Assembly: GCF_000236035.1 (NCBI RefSeq)
Contig: NZ_JH393257.1
Span: forward strand, 1,645,735-1,709,734
Source of the DNA: Vreelandella boliviensis LC1
GTDB lineage: Bacteria > Pseudomonadota > Gammaproteobacteria > Pseudomonadales > Halomonadaceae
Direction of reading: 5' to 3'
Length of the DNA stretch: 64,000 nt
The notes beneath the pieces are model-generated. The model saw only the letters and a program-made list of their open reading frames with translations. It did not search any database and was not told the origin of the DNA. Shown one piece after another: positions 9,006 to 17,237 of the stretch; positions within the stretch are counted from its first letter, which is position 1, and every line of letters begins with the position of its first letter. The translations under genes and the position numbers were made by a program.

Positions 9006-9947
9006 TTATTGTGGGGTGCCCCACAGCAACCGTGCTTCGTAGCGTGGGTAAAGCTGCACCACGCTGCGGGTAAACTCGTATTTAGTGAGCGCTATGGTGT
9101 TAAAGGCGTCAGGAATTTCGACGGCCAAGGCATGGTTGGCACCCAGCCCTTCGTTAGCCACATCACTTAGGTGCTGGTCTAACCATGCGAGGTAATGAGC
9201 CGTTTGGTCAAAAACCGTTTCGGGCGGTGCGCTGGGGCCATGGCCGGGCACGGCGATTCTGGCGTTGAGGCCGCGTAGCTCGTTAAGCTCTTCCTGCCAC
9301 TGTTGCAAACCAGGGCTGTGAGCAGTAGCGGCAGCACGTTGGTAGAAGCCCATATCGCCCAAAAACAGCACGTCGGTGGAGTGATCCATAATGACTAAGT
9401 CACCACCACTGTGTCCGCTCATTGCGTATAGCATGAGTGGGTAGCTTCCCAGCGTTACCTCACCTGCCTCAATTGTGTCGGGTAGGGCAATATGCGAGCG
9501 CGCCAAGTTGCGCCCGGTCAGCCGCTCTATGTTATCGATCAGTGCTTCTCGGTCGCGGGCCATCAGCGCACGAGTGCTGGCTAAGGTGAGGTGCTCTGCC
9601 TCGTCGAAGGCGGCATTACCGAAAAAGTGATCGGGATGGTGGTGGGTATTCAAAACCCAGCGCACGGGGTGGGAGCTGTGCTGAGCAATCAGTGTTTTTA
9701 GTGCTTCGCCAAAGTGTGGGCTGCTGCCGCTGTCGATGAGGATGGTGCCGTTGGGTGTGGCAATAAATGCTTGGTTGCCGATATGGCCGCAGTTGCTGGT
9801 GGAAAGCTCTTCTCTTAAGCCTTCCACCATCCAGGTGTTCTCTGCAATCGGCTGGGCCGTTAGCGGACGTTCGCAGAACATGACCGGCTCGCTGGCCGCT
9901 AGCGGTGTGGTAAGCAGCGCTAGGCCCGCTAAAAAGCGCGTTTTCAT
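9006..9947 (-). CDS. Periplasmic metallo-beta-lactamase-fold hydrolase of the quinoprotein relay type
   Basis: The 313-aa protein starts with a signal peptide (MKTRFLAGLALLTTPLAAS). The zinc ligands are clear: THHHPDH (about 107-113), SGHSGGDL (His), FLGDMGF (Asp) and VPGHGP (His). Members of this family next to PQQ dehydrogenases are annotated as quinoprotein relay system zinc metallohydrolases; their substrate is not known. The start overlaps the stop of the SoxYZ-like gene by 4 bp (ATGA), so the two are translated together. The fold also includes persulfide dioxygenases and glyoxalase II, which would fit a sulfur-linked role. Confidence 0.8.
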   Translation of the reverse strand: MKTRFLAGLALLTTPLAASEPVMFCERPLTAQPIAENTWMVEGLREELSTSNCGHIGNQAFIATPNGTILIDSGSSPHFGEALKTLIAQHSSHPVRWVLNTHHHPDHFFGNAAFDEAEHLTLASTRALMARDREALIDNIERLTGRNLARSHIALPDTIEAGEVTLGSYPLMLYAMSGHSGGDLVIMDHSTDVLFLGDMGFYQRAAATAHSPGLQQWQEELNELRGLNARIAVPGHGPSAPPETVFDQTAHYLAWLDQHLSDVANEGLGANHALAVEIPDAFNTIALTKYEFTRSVVQLYPRYEARLLWGTPQ

Positions 9948-10771
9948 GGTTGCAGACCAATAGAAAAGCGGTTGCCGTTGTTGTCCCGGGCGCCAATGAC
10001 ATAGCCTTCCAGAGAGGGGCGCATATGAAGCCCTAGGGTGGGATTGGCGCTCACTGACGCTTCGATATCCAGCGCGGCCACTTGCTGGCCCTGCTGATCC
10101 AGCAGCTCAAACGACTGTACGTAAAAGGCGGGTTGGCTGGGGATTAAGCCGCTGTCCATGGGGTGAGAAAGGCGCACCCGCAGGCGCTGTTCGCTTTCAT
10201 TGGCAAACAGCCGACCCTGCAGCTCGCCGAAGGTGTTTTCCCAATCGTTGTCGGCGCCGGCAATACCCGGCGTGGTACAGCCGCCGCCTTCTGCTTCAAT
10301 GTAGGTGCCGCCCACATGCCAGGTATCCCCCTGTTTCACTGCTACGCGTACCGCAGAGGCTTGTTCCAAGCGAATATTTAACGAAAGCTTGGCTAGGCCA
10401 TGACTCATCGGTGAGTAGTGAAACAGGCGTGGAATAGGATTGAGATCCACCCAGGCGATGATGTCGGTTATCGGCTCGCCGCTGTCTTCTAATTCGCTGG
10501 CGTCTAGCTCAATGGGCACTTGCCCCGAGTCTTCTGCGAACTCGGGCGCGTTAACGATGACTCGCTCATCAAACACCACGGTGGCATCGCCGAGGAAGCG
10601 CTCGCGGTACACAGGCCACATAAAGGAATTAAGCGGATCCTGTTCAGCTGTGTTCACGGTGGCCAACGCGGTGGAGGGCAACATAAATATTAGCCAGATA
10701 AACGCTGCGAGGAATGCAGTGAGAGCCGCGGCGAGCCGTTGTAACGTGATGATGGGCGTTGGGGTTGCCAT
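9944..10771 (-). CDS. Quinoprotein-associated SoxYZ-like carrier (fused)
   Basis: A 275-aa protein from ATG 10771 (GGGAGG upstream); the open frame to 10936 extends beyond the likely start. A signal/anchor segment (about residues 12-35) exports it. The first half resembles SoxY and has a single Cys in GGGCTTPG, like the substrate-carrying Cys arm of SoxY. The second half resembles SoxZ (VRLSHPMDSG, matching the RHPMETG text of SoxZ). True Sox systems carry sulfur intermediates on that Cys. Fused forms beside PQQ alcohol dehydrogenases form a recognised family with no proven function. It sits between the cytochrome gene (20 bp upstream) and the metallohydrolase. Confidence 0.8.
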   Translation of the reverse strand: MATPTPIITLQRLAAALTAFLAAFIWLIFMLPSTALATVNTAEQDPLNSFMWPVYRERFLGDATVVFDERVIVNAPEFAEDSGQVPIELDASELEDSGEPITDIIAWVDLNPIPRLFHYSPMSHGLAKLSLNIRLEQASAVRVAVKQGDTWHVGGTYIEAEGGGCTTPGIAGADNDWENTFGELQGRLFANESEQRLRVRLSHPMDSGLIPSQPAFYVQSFELLDQQGQQVAALDIEASVSANPTLGLHMRPSLEGYVIGARDNNGNRFSIGLQP

Positions 10772-10791
10772 AGTGCCTCCCAGCTTAGGGA

Positions 10792-11298
10792 TTACTGTCC
10801 GGTAGTTTCTATGCTGACCGTTTCTAGCCAAGTTCGGATAGCCCACAGCCCTTCTTGGCTGACGTAGTCGGACATGCGTGGCATTAGTACACGGCCGTTG
10901 CGCTCGGATCCGTTCGTGACCAGCTCTTTGAACCACTCATCGCCCCACGGGCCGTTCTCCAGCTCGCGCAGGTCGGGGGCGATGCCGCCGGATTTCGCTT
11001 CCAGGCCGTGGCAAGCGGCGCAATTGCTGTTGTAAGCGCGGGCACCAATATCGATGGCCAGTTCTTGCTGGGAGTGATCGCGGTAAGGGTTCTCGTCCCG
11101 CCACTCGTCACCTAAACGTTCAAGATCTTTAATATCAACGGCTTGCGGGGTCACGCTGCCGTGAGACCATGCTAGTGGTGAAGCCAGCAGGGCCACGAGG
11201 GCGATAGCACCCGCTTGGCCTATGGGTGTTTTTGTAGAGACTGTTTTTGAAATTGTTTTTGAAATTGTTTTTGAGATTGTCGTTGTAAGCGTTGTCAT
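10792..11298 (-). CDS. Cytochrome c550-type electron acceptor of the alcohol dehydrogenase
   Basis: A 168-aa periplasmic monohaem cytochrome c with CAACH haem attachment (residues about 86-90) and a probable axial Met in VLMPRMSDY. The signal peptide has an unusually long n-region containing a threefold ISKT repeat. It is divergent from the quinoprotein dehydrogenase gene, matching the exaB/pedF role of accepting electrons from PQQ ethanol dehydrogenase. A good ribosome binding site (GAGGAGC) precedes ATG 11298. It heads a minus-strand operon with the SoxYZ-like and metallohydrolase genes. Confidence 0.85.
   Translation of the reverse strand: MTTLTTTISKTISKTISKTVSTKTPIGQAGAIALVALLASPLAWSHGSVTPQAVDIKDLERLGDEWRDENPYRDHSQQELAIDIGARAYNSNCAACHGLEAKSGGIAPDLRELENGPWGDEWFKELVTNGSERNGRVLMPRMSDYVSQEGLWAIRTWLETVSIETTGQ
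11243..11278. repeat. Three 12-bp tandem repeats in the cytochrome signal peptide
   Basis: The unit GTTTTTGAAATT is present twice exactly and a third time with one change. In frame it encodes the repeated ISKT of the cytochrome N-terminus. Length change by slippage would keep the reading frame. Confidence 0.85.
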
Positions 11299-11558
11299 GG
11301 AATAGCTCCTCAGGGGATCAATGTATCGTCACTTGAGTGAGCATAGGCAGGCACACTTGCCGAACCTATAGCACCTTAGGCATCGCTAGCCTCCTCCTTT
11401 GGAAGTAGTGCTAATTCAGGATGAGAACGCGACTGGAGGGGTAGATGGGTTTTTGATCCGGGCTTCTAAGCTGAGCTTAGTCTTGCTGGCACCACGCAAG
11501 CAGCAGCTTGGCCGCTTTGCAGCCATTGCATTGTGATCATTACTCGGATGGAAAACCC
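11299..11558. promoter_or_regulatory. Divergent promoter region, cytochrome c / quinoprotein dehydrogenase
   Basis: This 260-bp stretch contains no gene. It holds the 13-bp motif CTTTGGAAGTAGT at 11397-11409, which recurs exactly upstream of pqqA (18473-18485), and a weak sigma-54-like sequence (TGGCAC-N5-AAGC, 11487-11501). The motif lies about 100 bp from the cytochrome start and 150 bp from the dehydrogenase start. Confidence 0.5.
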
Positions 11559-13460
11559 ATGACATACGCTATCAATAACAACACGTCAGCCCGCAAAATT
11601 TCGTGGCCCTTTCACCTGCGTACCCTCACCGCCGCCGTTGCTTATGCCTCTGCCCTGGGTGTTGGAGGCGTTGCACTGACAGCCCACGCCAGCGAGGTGA
11701 CCTGGGACGATATTCTCAATGACCATAACAACACTGAAACGGTGTTGATGTACGGTATGGGCGTGAAAGCCCAGCGTTACAGCCCGCTTGATCAAATTAA
11801 CGCAGACAATGTAGAGATGCTGACCCCTGCATGGTCTCACTCCTTTGGTGATGAAATGCAGCGTGGCCAGGAGTCACAGGCGCTGATCCATGAAGGCGTT
11901 ATCTATGTTACCGGCTCCTATTCACGTATTTTTGCCATTGATGCACGTACTGGGAAGAGGTTGTGGTCTTATAATCATCGACTGCCCAGCGATATTCGCC
12001 CTTGCTGTGACGTAGTGAACCGCGGCGCGGCCATTTATGGCGACAAGGTGTTCTTCGGTACGCTGGATGCGGGGATTGTGGCGCTAAATAAAGATACCGG
12101 TGAGGTGGCGTGGCGCGAACGCTTTGGTGACCACCGTGCGGGTTATACCATGACTGGCGCACCAACGATTGTAGAAGATAGCGAAACGGGCCGCGTATTG
12201 CTGATTCATGGCTCTTCAGGGGATGAGTTCGGCATTGTGGGTAAGCTCTATGCCCGTGACCCGGATACCGGTGAAGAGATTTGGATGCGCCCCTTTGTTG
12301 AAGGCCATATGGGGCGTTTGAACGGTGAGGAGAGCACCCCGACGGGTGATGCCAGCGCGCCCTCCTGGCCCGATGACCCAGACAGCGAAACCGGCAAAGT
12401 ACAAGCCTGGAGTCAAGGCGGCGGTGCGCCATGGCAGAGCGCCAGCTTCGACCCTGACACCAATACCATTATCATTGGTGCGGGTAACCCTGCCCCCTGG
12501 AACGGGTGGGCGCGCACCTCTGAAGACGGCGATCCGTCTGACTACGACAGCCTCTATACCTCTGGTCAACTGGGTATTGACCCTTCGACCGGCGAAGTGA
12601 AGTGGTTCTATCAGCACACGCCCAACGACACCTGGGACTTCTCGGGCAATAACGAAATCGTATTGTTTGAGTACGAAGATGAAAACGGCCAAATGGTGAA
12701 TGCAGGTGCCCACGCTGACCGTAATGGCTTCTTCTATGTCACTGACCGCACTAACGGCGAGCTCATCAACGCCTTCCCGTTTGTCGATAATATCTCCTGG
12801 GCTACCCATATCGATCTGGAAACCGGTCGCCCGGTTGAGGCTGAAGGCCAGCGCCCGCCGCGCTTGGAAGAAGGACAAACCCGTTCCGAATCGGTTGAAG
12901 TATCACCACCGTTCTTAGGGGGAAAAAACTGGAACCCCATGGCGTATAGCGAAGATACAGGACTCTTCTACGTGCCGGGTAACCACTGGAAAGAAGATTA
13001 CTGGACTGAGGAAGTCGAGTACGTGGAAGGCGCGGCATACCTAGGCATGGGCTTCCGCATTAAGCGTATGTACGACGACCATGTGGGTATTCTGCGCGCC
13101 GTTGATCCGGTTACCGGCGAGTACGCTTGGGAACATAAAGAGCCTATGCCGCTATGGGCTGGCGTGCTAGCTACCCACGGTGATTTGGTGTTTACCGGTA
13201 CGGGCGATGGTTACTTCAAAGCATTTCATGCTGAAACCGGAGAAGAACTTTGGAAGTTCCAGGTCGGCACCGGCATTATTTCACCACCGGTTACCTGGGA
13301 AATGGACGGTGAGCAGTACATCGGTGTCACCGCAGGTTATGGCGGCGCAGTTCCGCTTTGGGGCGGTGACATGGCTGAACTTACGCGACCAATTGCCCAG
13401 GGCGGGTCGTTCTGGGTCTTCAAGTTGCCGTCCTTCGTTAAAGATCTGGCTAAACGTTAA
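11559..13460 (+). CDS. exaA: PQQ-dependent alcohol dehydrogenase, calcium type (ExaA/PedE-like)
   Basis: A 633-aa periplasmic quinoprotein from ATG 11559 (purine-rich GGATGGAAAA upstream; the frame opens 51 bp earlier). It has a Sec signal peptide ending TAHAS, an eight-bladed propeller with repeated DxxTGE-type tryptophan-docking text, and the vicinal disulfide Cys149-Cys150 (RPCCDVV). Active-site residues include Asn310 (GAGNPAPWN) and catalytic Asp360 (NDTWDFSG). The residue two after the Asp is Ser362; lanthanide-dependent enzymes such as XoxF and PedH have Asp there, so calcium use is predicted. It oxidises ethanol or other primary alcohols and passes electrons to the divergent cytochrome c. 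Followed by a terminator. Confidence 0.93.
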   Translation: MTYAINNNTSARKISWPFHLRTLTAAVAYASALGVGGVALTAHASEVTWDDILNDHNNTETVLMYGMGVKAQRYSPLDQINADNVEMLTPAWSHSFGDEMQRGQESQALIHEGVIYVTGSYSRIFAIDARTGKRLWSYNHRLPSDIRPCCDVVNRGAAIYGDKVFFGTLDAGIVALNKDTGEVAWRERFGDHRAGYTMTGAPTIVEDSETGRVLLIHGSSGDEFGIVGKLYARDPDTGEEIWMRPFVEGHMGRLNGEESTPTGDASAPSWPDDPDSETGKVQAWSQGGGAPWQSASFDPDTNTIIIGAGNPAPWNGWARTSEDGDPSDYDSLYTSGQLGIDPSTGEVKWFYQHTPNDTWDFSGNNEIVLFEYEDENGQMVNAGAHADRNGFFYVTDRTNGELINAFPFVDNISWATHIDLETGRPVEAEGQRPPRLEEGQTRSESVEVSPPFLGGKNWNPMAYSEDTGLFYVPGNHWKEDYWTEEVEYVEGAAYLGMGFRIKRMYDDHVGILRAVDPVTGEYAWEHKEPMPLWAGVLATHGDLVFTGTGDGYFKAFHAETGEELWKFQVGTGIISPPVTWEMDGEQYIGVTAGYGGAVPLWGGDMAELTRPIAQGGSFWVFKLPSFVKDLAKR

Positions 13461-13476
13461 GTTATTGATACTTCTT

Positions 13477-13500
13477 GGGCGGCCTTTGCCGCCCTTTTTT
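13477..13500 (+). terminator. Intrinsic terminator after the alcohol dehydrogenase gene
   Basis: GGGCGGC-CTTT-GCCGCCC forms a 7-bp GC stem followed by six T. It lies 17 bp after the dehydrogenase stop codon. Confidence 0.85.
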
Positions 13501-13532
13501 GAATGAAGATAACGGTAATGGAGAGAACAATA

Positions 13533-14219
13533 ATGATAACTCGTAATACTGTGCCTTTATGGCGTCGCCAAACAACGGCGATTTTTCTCTGCCTTAGCGC
13601 GATAGGCAGTGTCGTTGCTGGCGATTATGTTGAAGAGTATCAACCGCCAGTGCATAACGGCTGCGAGCTGGTGCCAGGCGCCCAGTGCGCCAATATGGAT
13701 TTATCCGGCGGCGACTTTTCGAATCTTGATTTGCAAGGCGCTAACTTTGCGGGCAGCAACTTAGAAGGCTCGGATTTCCGCCATAGCAATCTACGTAGCG
13801 TTGATTTTGAAGGTGCATCGCTACGCAACGCTAACCTTAATCGCGCGCGTATGCCCAGCACCCACCTGCGTGGTGCTGATCTTTCCCATGCCAGTTTGGT
13901 TGGGTTGGATAGCTGGAGTATTTATGCCCAGGGAGCGACGTTTGATCATGCTGACCTGACTGGAGCCAATTTGGAGTTCGCCCGACTTTCTGGGGCCAGT
14001 ATGCAGGGAGCGAAGCTGATGGGCAGCAACCTGGAAATGGCCTGGATGAATAAGGTCAACCTGATAGGGGCGGATCTGCGCGATGCTAACCTGCAAGAAG
14101 TCAAAATGAACATTGCCCGTCTTAACGATGCCGATATGACCGGTGCACGTATCCACTACGGTAACTTCCAAATGGCCCAAATGGAGGGATGTACCGCCTG
14201 CCCGTTTGATTGGGAGTGA
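13533..14219 (+). CDS. Exported pentapeptide-repeat protein
   Basis: A 228-aa protein with a signal peptide (to about VVAG) followed by roughly 30 tandem pentapeptides of the A(D/N)Lxx type from residue 50 to the end (LSGGDFSNLDLQGANFAGSN and onward), which should form a right-handed quadrilateral beta-helix. The start ATG 13533 follows GGAGAG at 7 bp; the ATG codons at 13503 and 13518 lack this. Cysteines occur near both ends (NGCELVPGAQC and GCTACPFDWE), possibly disulfides. It lies between the dehydrogenase and the rhodanese-like gene. Its role in alcohol oxidation is unknown; a scaffold function is only a guess. Confidence 0.75.
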   Translation: MITRNTVPLWRRQTTAIFLCLSAIGSVVAGDYVEEYQPPVHNGCELVPGAQCANMDLSGGDFSNLDLQGANFAGSNLEGSDFRHSNLRSVDFEGASLRNANLNRARMPSTHLRGADLSHASLVGLDSWSIYAQGATFDHADLTGANLEFARLSGASMQGAKLMGSNLEMAWMNKVNLIGADLRDANLQEVKMNIARLNDADMTGARIHYGNFQMAQMEGCTACPFDWE

Positions 14220-14226
14220 TGTCATC

Positions 14227-14823
14227 ATGTCGACACAACACTCGGCGCACTCTGTGCGCCGCTATATCATTTGTTTGGTGTGGATAAGTGGAATATTTAG
14301 CGGAGTGGCGGGTGCTGAAGTGCCTGCAGCGGCGTTTAACCAACACGGCTATCGGTTGCCACCATTTAAAGCACCTGTCACTGCACCGCTACCAGGGGTG
14401 ACCACGTTAGGTGACGATACTTTTCAAGTGCTACTGGAATCGTCGTCGGTCATCCTGGTGGATGTCTACGCGCTAACTTGGCATAACGGCCTTTTTCTGC
14501 AGGATAGTCCTCACTTAACGATCCCCGGCAGTATTTGGCTGCCTAACGTGGGCGCACCTACTTTGGAAGATGAGTGGCGTGATTACTTTAAGCAAGCACT
14601 CGATGCGCAGCGTGAGAACGCAGAGGCAGCGCCGTTGGTGTTCTTTTGCCGCACTGACTGCTGGCTTTCCTGGAATGCTGCTCGGCGCGCTGAGGCAATG
14701 GGCTATGAAGAGCTATATTGGTACCCCAATGGGGTGGATGGCTGGCAAGCGAACGGTCATTCGTTAGCAGCCGTTTGTCCGCAGCTGCCCGCCCATGCTG
14801 AGCGAGCCACCTGCGAGCCTTAA
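14227..14823 (+). CDS. Rhodanese-like PQQ-catabolism-associated protein with CxxxCW motif
   Basis: The 198-aa protein has a signal peptide (to about GVAGA) and a rhodanese fold. The active-site loop reads CRTDCW (Cys141, Cys145), followed by LSWNAARRAEAMGY, typical of the PQQ-dependent catabolism-associated family. True rhodaneses use one catalytic Cys for sulfane sulfur transfer; here a second Cys allows thiol-disulfide chemistry as well. ATG 14227 is 7 bp after the pentapeptide gene, implying co-transcription. It converges with pqqE, 24 bp apart. Confidence 0.8.
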   Translation: MSTQHSAHSVRRYIICLVWISGIFSGVAGAEVPAAAFNQHGYRLPPFKAPVTAPLPGVTTLGDDTFQVLLESSSVILVDVYALTWHNGLFLQDSPHLTIPGSIWLPNVGAPTLEDEWRDYFKQALDAQRENAEAAPLVFFCRTDCWLSWNAARRAEAMGYEELYWYPNGVDGWQANGHSLAAVCPQLPAHAERATCEP

Positions 14824-14827
14824 TGGG

Positions 14828-14866
14828 TTTATTACCGATAAATAGCTTTATTGCCGATAAATCAGC
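14828..14866. repeat. Tandem duplication across the pqqE stop codon
   Basis: Two near-identical units of 19 and 20 bp (TTTATTACCGATAAATAGC and TTTATTGCCGATAAATCAGC) abut at 14846/14847. The pqqE stop codon lies in the second unit, and the first unit lies just beyond it. Confidence 0.8.
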
Positions 14867-16071
14867 TCGGGCGTTTGGCGGGGCGAAGGCTCCGCTGAAC
14901 CACCCTGGCTCTGTAACTGTTTTGTTTGCAACTGCTGTGATTGGCGGGCATTGCGGGGGATAAGAGTCGCTTGATCAAGGGGGCTTTGGGCGTTTTCTGC
15001 GATCAGGCTCTCTAGCAACCCATGCTGGGGAGAGTGCTGGCACACGGGGTCGGTGGCGTTTATATCGCCGGTTAACAAATAAGCTTGGCAACGGCAGCCG
15101 CCATGGTCTTTATCGCGCTCGTCGCACTGCTGGCAGAGTGTTGGCATCCACTGGGTGCCGCGAAAACGGTTAAAGGCATCGCTTTGGTACCAAATGTCTT
15201 GCAGCGACGTCTCTTTGACGTTGGGAAATGCCATCGGCAGTTCCCTGGCGCTATGGCAGGGCAACACGGCGCCATCCGGGGCAACGGTCATAAAAATGCT
15301 GCCCCAGCCGCCCATGCATGCTTTTGGCGCTTGTTCAAAGTAGTCCGGCACTACAAACAACAACGACATATCGCGGCCCCTTGCCGCCAGGGTTTCCCGC
15401 CAGCGGTTGGTTTCCGCCTCGGCACGTACCAGCTGTTCCCGGGTAGGCATCAACGCCTGGCGGTTTAAAAACGCCCAGCCGTAATACTGGCAGTTGGCCA
15501 GCTCAACAGCATCCGCACCGAGTTCATCACAGAGGGCAATCAGCTCGCCAATTTGATCGATATTGTGCCGATGCAGCACCACGTTCAATACCATAGGGTA
15601 GCCAGCGGCTTTGACGGCTTTTGCCATAGCCAGCTTGTTGGCGTGGGCCTTGGCAGAGCCTGCCAGCGCCTGGGCCAGTTCGGGGTCGGCGGCCTGCAGA
15701 CTAATCTGAATATGATCCAGGCCTGCCGCTGCCAGGGCGTCTACTCGCTGTGCAGTAAGGCCCACGCCGGAGGTTAGCAGGTTGGTATAAAAGCCTAGCT
15801 TGCGTGCCTCGCTTACCAGCGCTTCAAGATCCTGGCGAATCAGCGGCTCGCCGCCGGAAAAGCCCAACTGAGCCGCCCCCATGGCCCGCGCCTGGCGCAG
15901 CACGCTAAACCACGCTTCGCTATCCAGCTCGTTTTGGTAGCGGGTAAAGGCCAGCGGGTTAGAGCAGTAGGCGCACTGCAGCGGGCAGCGGTAGGTAAGT
16001 TCTGCCAGCAGCCATAAAGGTGGTGAGGTCGCTTCAGCAGTGCTTTGATTCACCCTGTTTGTATCAGCCAC
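14848..16071 (-). CDS. pqqE: PqqE radical SAM enzyme (PqqA Glu-Tyr crosslinking)
   Basis: The 407-aa protein has the radical SAM cluster motif CPLQCAYC (Cys29, Cys33, Cys36), a GGEP motif (FSGGEPL) and a C-terminal SPASM region with auxiliary-cluster cysteines ([16 protein letters not shown] and CQHS). It forms the C-C bond between Glu and Tyr of PqqA, with PqqD as peptide chaperone. The start codon is GTG at 16071, preceded by GGAGG inside the end of pqqD (8-bp overlap). The last 60 residues form a Gln/Pro-rich tail longer than in many PqqE proteins. Confidence 0.95.
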   Translation of the reverse strand: MADTNRVNQSTAEATSPPLWLLAELTYRCPLQCAYCSNPLAFTRYQNELDSEAWFSVLRQARAMGAAQLGFSGGEPLIRQDLEALVSEARKLGFYTNLLTSGVGLTAQRVDALAAAGLDHIQISLQAADPELAQALAGSAKAHANKLAMAKAVKAAGYPMVLNVVLHRHNIDQIGELIALCDELGADAVELANCQYYGWAFLNRQALMPTREQLVRAEAETNRWRETLAARGRDMSLLFVVPDYFEQAPKACMGGWGSIFMTVAPDGAVLPCHSARELPMAFPNVKETSLQDIWYQSDAFNRFRGTQWMPTLCQQCDERDKDHGGCRCQAYLLTGDINATDPVCQHSPQHGLLESLIAENAQSPLDQATLIPRNARQSQQLQTKQLQSQGGSAEPSPRQTPELIYRQ

Positions 16072-16348
16072 AATGAACCTCCTTCGCGGCTAGCCAGCCG
16101 TTGGCGCGTGCTTCATCGATAAACTGCACGACGTCGTCTGCTAAGGTCTCCGCGCCTGGGTAGCGCCGCTGTAGGGTGGCGATAATGTCGGCGACGGATT
16201 GGTGGCCATCGACCTGTTCAAGAATCGCTCCGGCAGTCGTGCTGAGCTTGACCATACCTTCGGGGTAAAGAATGACGTGGCAGCCCTGGATGGCTTCCCA
16301 CTGTAACCGCCAGCCGCGACGCAGTTGGTAAATGTCTTGCTGTGCCAT
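16064..16348 (-). CDS. pqqD: PqqD peptide chaperone
   Basis: A 94-aa protein from ATG 16348, with GGGGAA upstream; the frame extends to 16423, but [18 protein letters not shown] is the expected N-terminus. PqqD is a winged-helix RiPP recognition element that binds the PqqA leader and presents it to PqqE. Typical text includes [19 protein letters not shown] and [17 protein letters not shown]. It overlaps pqqE by 8 bp and follows pqqC by 31 bp. Confidence 0.95.
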   Translation of the reverse strand: MAQQDIYQLRRGWRLQWEAIQGCHVILYPEGMVKLSTTAGAILEQVDGHQSVADIIATLQRRYPGAETLADDVVQFIDEARANGWLAAKEVHCG

Positions 16349-16379
16349 GTTGAATTCCCCAACGCTAGTCAATAAAAGT

Positions 16380-17168
16380 CTAGTAAAGTGAGTGCTCAAG
16401 CCCACGGTGATACACCGCTTCATGGGTAACAGTGTGGTAAGGCGGACGGCCTAACTGATAGGCCATGGTCATGGCATCCAACATGCTCCACAGCACATCA
16501 AGCTTGAATTGCAGGATGTTCAGTGCACGTTGCTGCAGCGCCACCGTCGTACACACGCTTAAGGCGATTTCCAAGCCGTGCTCGACGTCTCGACGGGCTT
16601 CGCTGAGGCGCTTACGAAAGTAGCGATAGCCCTGCTCGTTAATCCACGGGTAGTGTAGGGGCCAGGTATCCAGGCGGTTTTGGTGGGCAAGCGGGGCAAA
16701 CAGCTCGGTAAGCGATGAGATCGCTGCTTCCTGCCAGGGCGCGCGGGCTACAAAGTGGCGGTAGGCATCCACCGCAAAGCGCACGCCGGGTAACACGCGC
16801 TCCTGGGAAAGCAGCGTATGACGGTGTAATCCCACGGCTTCACCGAGGGCCAGCCAGGCTTCAACCCCGCCTTCATCTCCGGCATAGCCATCGTGGTCAA
16901 GCAGGCGCTGCACCCATCGCCTGCGGGTGGCAGCATCCGGACAGTTGGCCAGTAGCGCGGCGTCTTTTTGGGGAATCATCATCTGGTAGTAAAAGCGGTT
17001 AGCCACCCAGCCCTGCAGTTGTTCCCGGCTAAGTTCGCCGTTGGCCATCGCCTGCTGAAAGGGGTGGTTAAGGTGGTAGTACTGGCCTTTATTCATCAGC
17101 GCCTCACGGAACGCCTCCCGATTGAGCGGGGCGTCAGAAGCGCAGGGCGTTATCGCTGTTAGTGCCAT
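16380..17168 (-). CDS. pqqC: PqqC, pyrroloquinoline-quinone synthase
   Basis: A 262-aa, TenA-like, cofactorless oxidase from ATG 17168 (AGGAGA upstream). It performs the final ring closure and eight-electron oxidation to PQQ. Family text includes [12 protein letters not shown] near the N-terminus, [26 protein letters not shown] and a His/Arg-rich active site with [17 protein letters not shown]. The length matches the roughly 250 aa family size. It lies 69 bp after pqqB within pqqABCDE. Confidence 0.95.
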   Translation of the reverse strand: MALTAITPCASDAPLNREAFREALMNKGQYYHLNHPFQQAMANGELSREQLQGWVANRFYYQMMIPQKDAALLANCPDAATRRRWVQRLLDHDGYAGDEGGVEAWLALGEAVGLHRHTLLSQERVLPGVRFAVDAYRHFVARAPWQEAAISSLTELFAPLAHQNRLDTWPLHYPWINEQGYRYFRKRLSEARRDVEHGLEIALSVCTTVALQQRALNILQFKLDVLWSMLDAMTMAYQLGRPPYHTVTHEAVYHRGLEHSLY

Positions 17169-17237
17169 GATCAATCTCCTACTTGTTATTGTTGCTAAGC
17201 ACAGGTTCTGTGAACACAAGTGCTATTGGCGATAGGG

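Noticed and set aside
12216-12878. 220-codon minus-strand frame
   Set aside because: Antisense to the quinoprotein dehydrogenase, whose assignment is firm; long shadow frames are common at this GC content.
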